NCBI GenBank assembly: GCA_014885115.2
Contig: WKLE02000148.1
Span: 33,182-63,340, forward strand
Direction: 5' to 3'
DNA: 30,159 bases
Source of the DNA: Asterionellopsis glacialis
Lineage: Eukaryota; Bacillariophyta; Plagiogrammaphyceae; Rhaphoneidales; Asterionellopsidaceae
In this document: positions 28,466-30,159 of the stretch, piece by piece
How positions within the stretch are numbered: position 1 is the first letter of the stretch
Layout: every line of letters starts with the position of its first letter
Position numbers and translations under genes: made by a program
Notes under the pieces: generated by a model
Databases searched by the model: none
Seen by the model: only the letters and a program-made list of their open reading frames with translations
What the model was told of the DNA's origin: nothing

Positions 28466-29581
28466 TTCAAGATGCATATTACTTATTTCATTCAATAACA
28501 AAAAAGGAAGTAATTGAAATTCCATTATTCTGCTTTTTTTCATATATGACAAGCATAATATTTTCTGAACAAGTGGTAAAGGTAAAGAAGTAATCCTGTA
28601 CTAGATGATGCTTCTTGCAAAATTTTGAACATCAGTACAATTGTTTTGTCAAAAATCTCCATTCCACCTTCATTCTGCTGGTGGTGATAAAACATTAATC
28701 ATGATTTTTTTCAGTTATTCTGGTGCAGCTGTATTGGATCCTGCTGCTATCAAAAGAAATGGAACAGATCTCATTAGATATCATCATTTTTTGCTCACTT
28801 CTTGTTGTTCATAAGGGCTCTTGACCATCTCAGGGTTAAGCTTGCTCATTTTTGCAGATTTAGGTGTACTAGTTATGCAACAATTTTTGTAATGTTGGTG
28901 GCATTTTACCCAAAAAATGAAATGGTAGAAAACAGGCAGAAAAAGTCAGTCATTCTTGAGAACAATCTTATACAAATTCTGGACTCAACCCCCCTCATCT
29001 AAGAATCAGTGGTTTGAAGAGAGATGCAGTAGTTTTGATTATTTTGATTGGATGAAACTAAAGTGATGATGCATCATTACACTAGATGGACAGCAGCATT
29101 AGACTGCTGATCATGATTGGTGTGATTGGAAATAAACAGTATGGACAAGTCTCTGAGTTGTCTTATTTTCAAGGGCAGCAGTATAATATATCAAAGAAAG
29201 TGGAAGAAGTGTAGCAAATAAGTGACTTCTTACACATTACCATATGCTAGTACAGCAATAACTGCTATTTTAATACTCTGCAGTAGAAAATTGTCTATAG
29301 TACCAGTGTGGCGGAATACAGTTTGCATCTACCTCCCCCTGTAACAGGAGATGGACATTGCTCAACTAAGCTAAAAGGACCATCCTAATTATACTAGAAA
29401 CAATTCTGAACTTGTAAGGAGATGCTGGTGCTGCTGCCTATAAATGATATCAAAGCAATATACCACAAACTACTACAACATCAATGGCTGTCTGTAGCTA
29501 GTAAGTGCTGTTAGATCATTATTAATTTTAATCAGCAGACACACACATATATTTTGTATAGTATGAGGAGAGGATGCACTT

Positions 29582-30022
29582 TTGAGATGTTACCTCTCTC
29601 AAGCTTGGAAGAACTGCTGCTTCTTGCACCTAAAAAAAAGTGACTCCAAATTTGCCAAAATTCACAAAGCTGCTGGATTGTTTGAGATATCAAGTTCTGA
29701 AAGCAGAACATCACATGATACAAAAAGGAATGGAGGTTGGTCTGTAGAGGGATTGCAGTATTATACCAATATGGTGAATGAAGATATTAGGTGGAAAAAG
29801 GAGTACAATAAAAAATACAAGAATCTGGAGGAAAGGCCAGATTATTTTAATTATGAAATAGAGGTGAAACCATGCAAGAAACAAGGAAAAACAGAAAAAA
29901 TAGGAGAAAAGCAAGTTAGTGATGAACCAGTTGTTTGTGACCTTAGATTCGATGATGATGATGATGATATGATCTCATTTGAGGTGGCAAATAGTATGAT
30001 GTCAGGAAAAATGAAAGTGTAG
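29582..30022 (+). pseudogene. Open-frame fragment in the CpG-depleted block
   Basis: The frame stays open for 146 codons but starts with TTG; the first ATG is mid-frame, before VNEDIRWKKEY. It reads like a real but partial protein: GGWSVEGLQYYTNMVNEDIR, then a Lys/Glu-rich region, then a D6 run in RFDDDDDDMISFEV. The GGW...G..Y...V motif followed by a charged tail reminds me of proteins from repeat families in algal genomes, but I cannot name one. It may be the last exon or a relic of an element-encoded protein. Confidence 0.35.
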
Positions 30023-30159
30023 AAGATAGCACATAAAAAATAGTACTGGTAAAAATCAGTGAATTTTGTAAATAACCAGAGAAAAATTGTACATATAAAC
30101 AATAGTAATTTGTGTTTTAAAATACAACCTCATAATAAGACTTTGTGTTTTCAATTGCG

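Larger units (their letters stand above)
28150..30159. mobile_element. CpG-depleted block, probable decayed transposable element or repeat
   Basis: By eye I find only two CpG dinucleotides between 28150 and 30157 (about 29312 and 29950), while TG and CA are abundant. Other intergenic parts of the window have about one per 40-60 bases. This pattern is what long-term cytosine methylation and deamination leaves in repeats; diatom transposable elements are known to be methylated. No terminal repeats, transposase core or reverse transcriptase motif is visible, and the right end is cut by the window. The element class is unknown. Confidence 0.45.

Noticed and set aside
1..30159. tRNA, rRNA or CRISPR features
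   Set aside because: I looked for tRNA T-loop/anticodon arm patterns and regularly spaced repeats and found none that hold up; only simple microsatellites and two-unit repeats are present.

Overview
The window reads as nuclear DNA of a diatom or a close stramenopile relative. Genes are mostly single-exon or have one short GT-AG intron. One protein carries a plastid-targeting presequence with an ASAFAP-like motif. TPR, CRAL-TRIO and polyQ type II membrane glycosyltransferase genes of the kind common in diatoms sit at AT-rich spacing. Species is not determined. There are two assembly gaps: NN at 5635-5636 and 110 N at 14614-14723.

Layout. 743-5628 (+) is a full nitric oxide synthase (NOS) with an unusual N-terminus of two globin-like domains, one short intron and one apparent single-base frame break. 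It converges 20 bp away on a two-exon PhzF-family gene (5649-6789, -). Two tandem Hsp20 genes follow (7217-7645 and 8307-8771, +), and a third copy lies at 21482-21949 (-). At 10221-10803 is a truncated second copy of the NOS 3' end and PhzF 3' half, in the same arrangement. Directly beside it is an intronless, bacterial-type ADP-heptose epimerase gene, hldD (10905-11930, -). Then come a beta-trefoil repeat protein (12551-14233, +), a PAF-acetylhydrolase-like membrane esterase broken by the N gap (14358-16214, -), a TPR-like protein (18363-19052, -), a plastid-targeted SnoaL/NTF2-like protein (22542-23387, -), a polyQ glycosyltransferase-like protein (24194-25834, +) and a two-exon CRAL-TRIO-like protein (26130-27264, -). 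The last 2 kb is almost free of CpG and looks like an old, methylation-decayed repeat.

How parts fit. The NOS combines globin, oxygenase and reductase modules in one chain, so NO synthesis and haem-globin chemistry (for example NO oxidation) could be coupled; the module order recalls the globin-NOS of the cyanobacterium Synechococcus PCC 7335. The three Hsp20 genes share a 74-bp promoter module: three conserved blocks with fixed 31-bp and 3-bp spacers, while the spacer sequence itself has diverged. No evidence in the window joins the remaining genes into one pathway.

Most notable: the tandem-globin NOS with an apparently haem-ligand-less first globin; the fixed-spacing Hsp20 promoter module; the transferred hldD beside a segmental-duplication scar; and the CpG-depleted right end.
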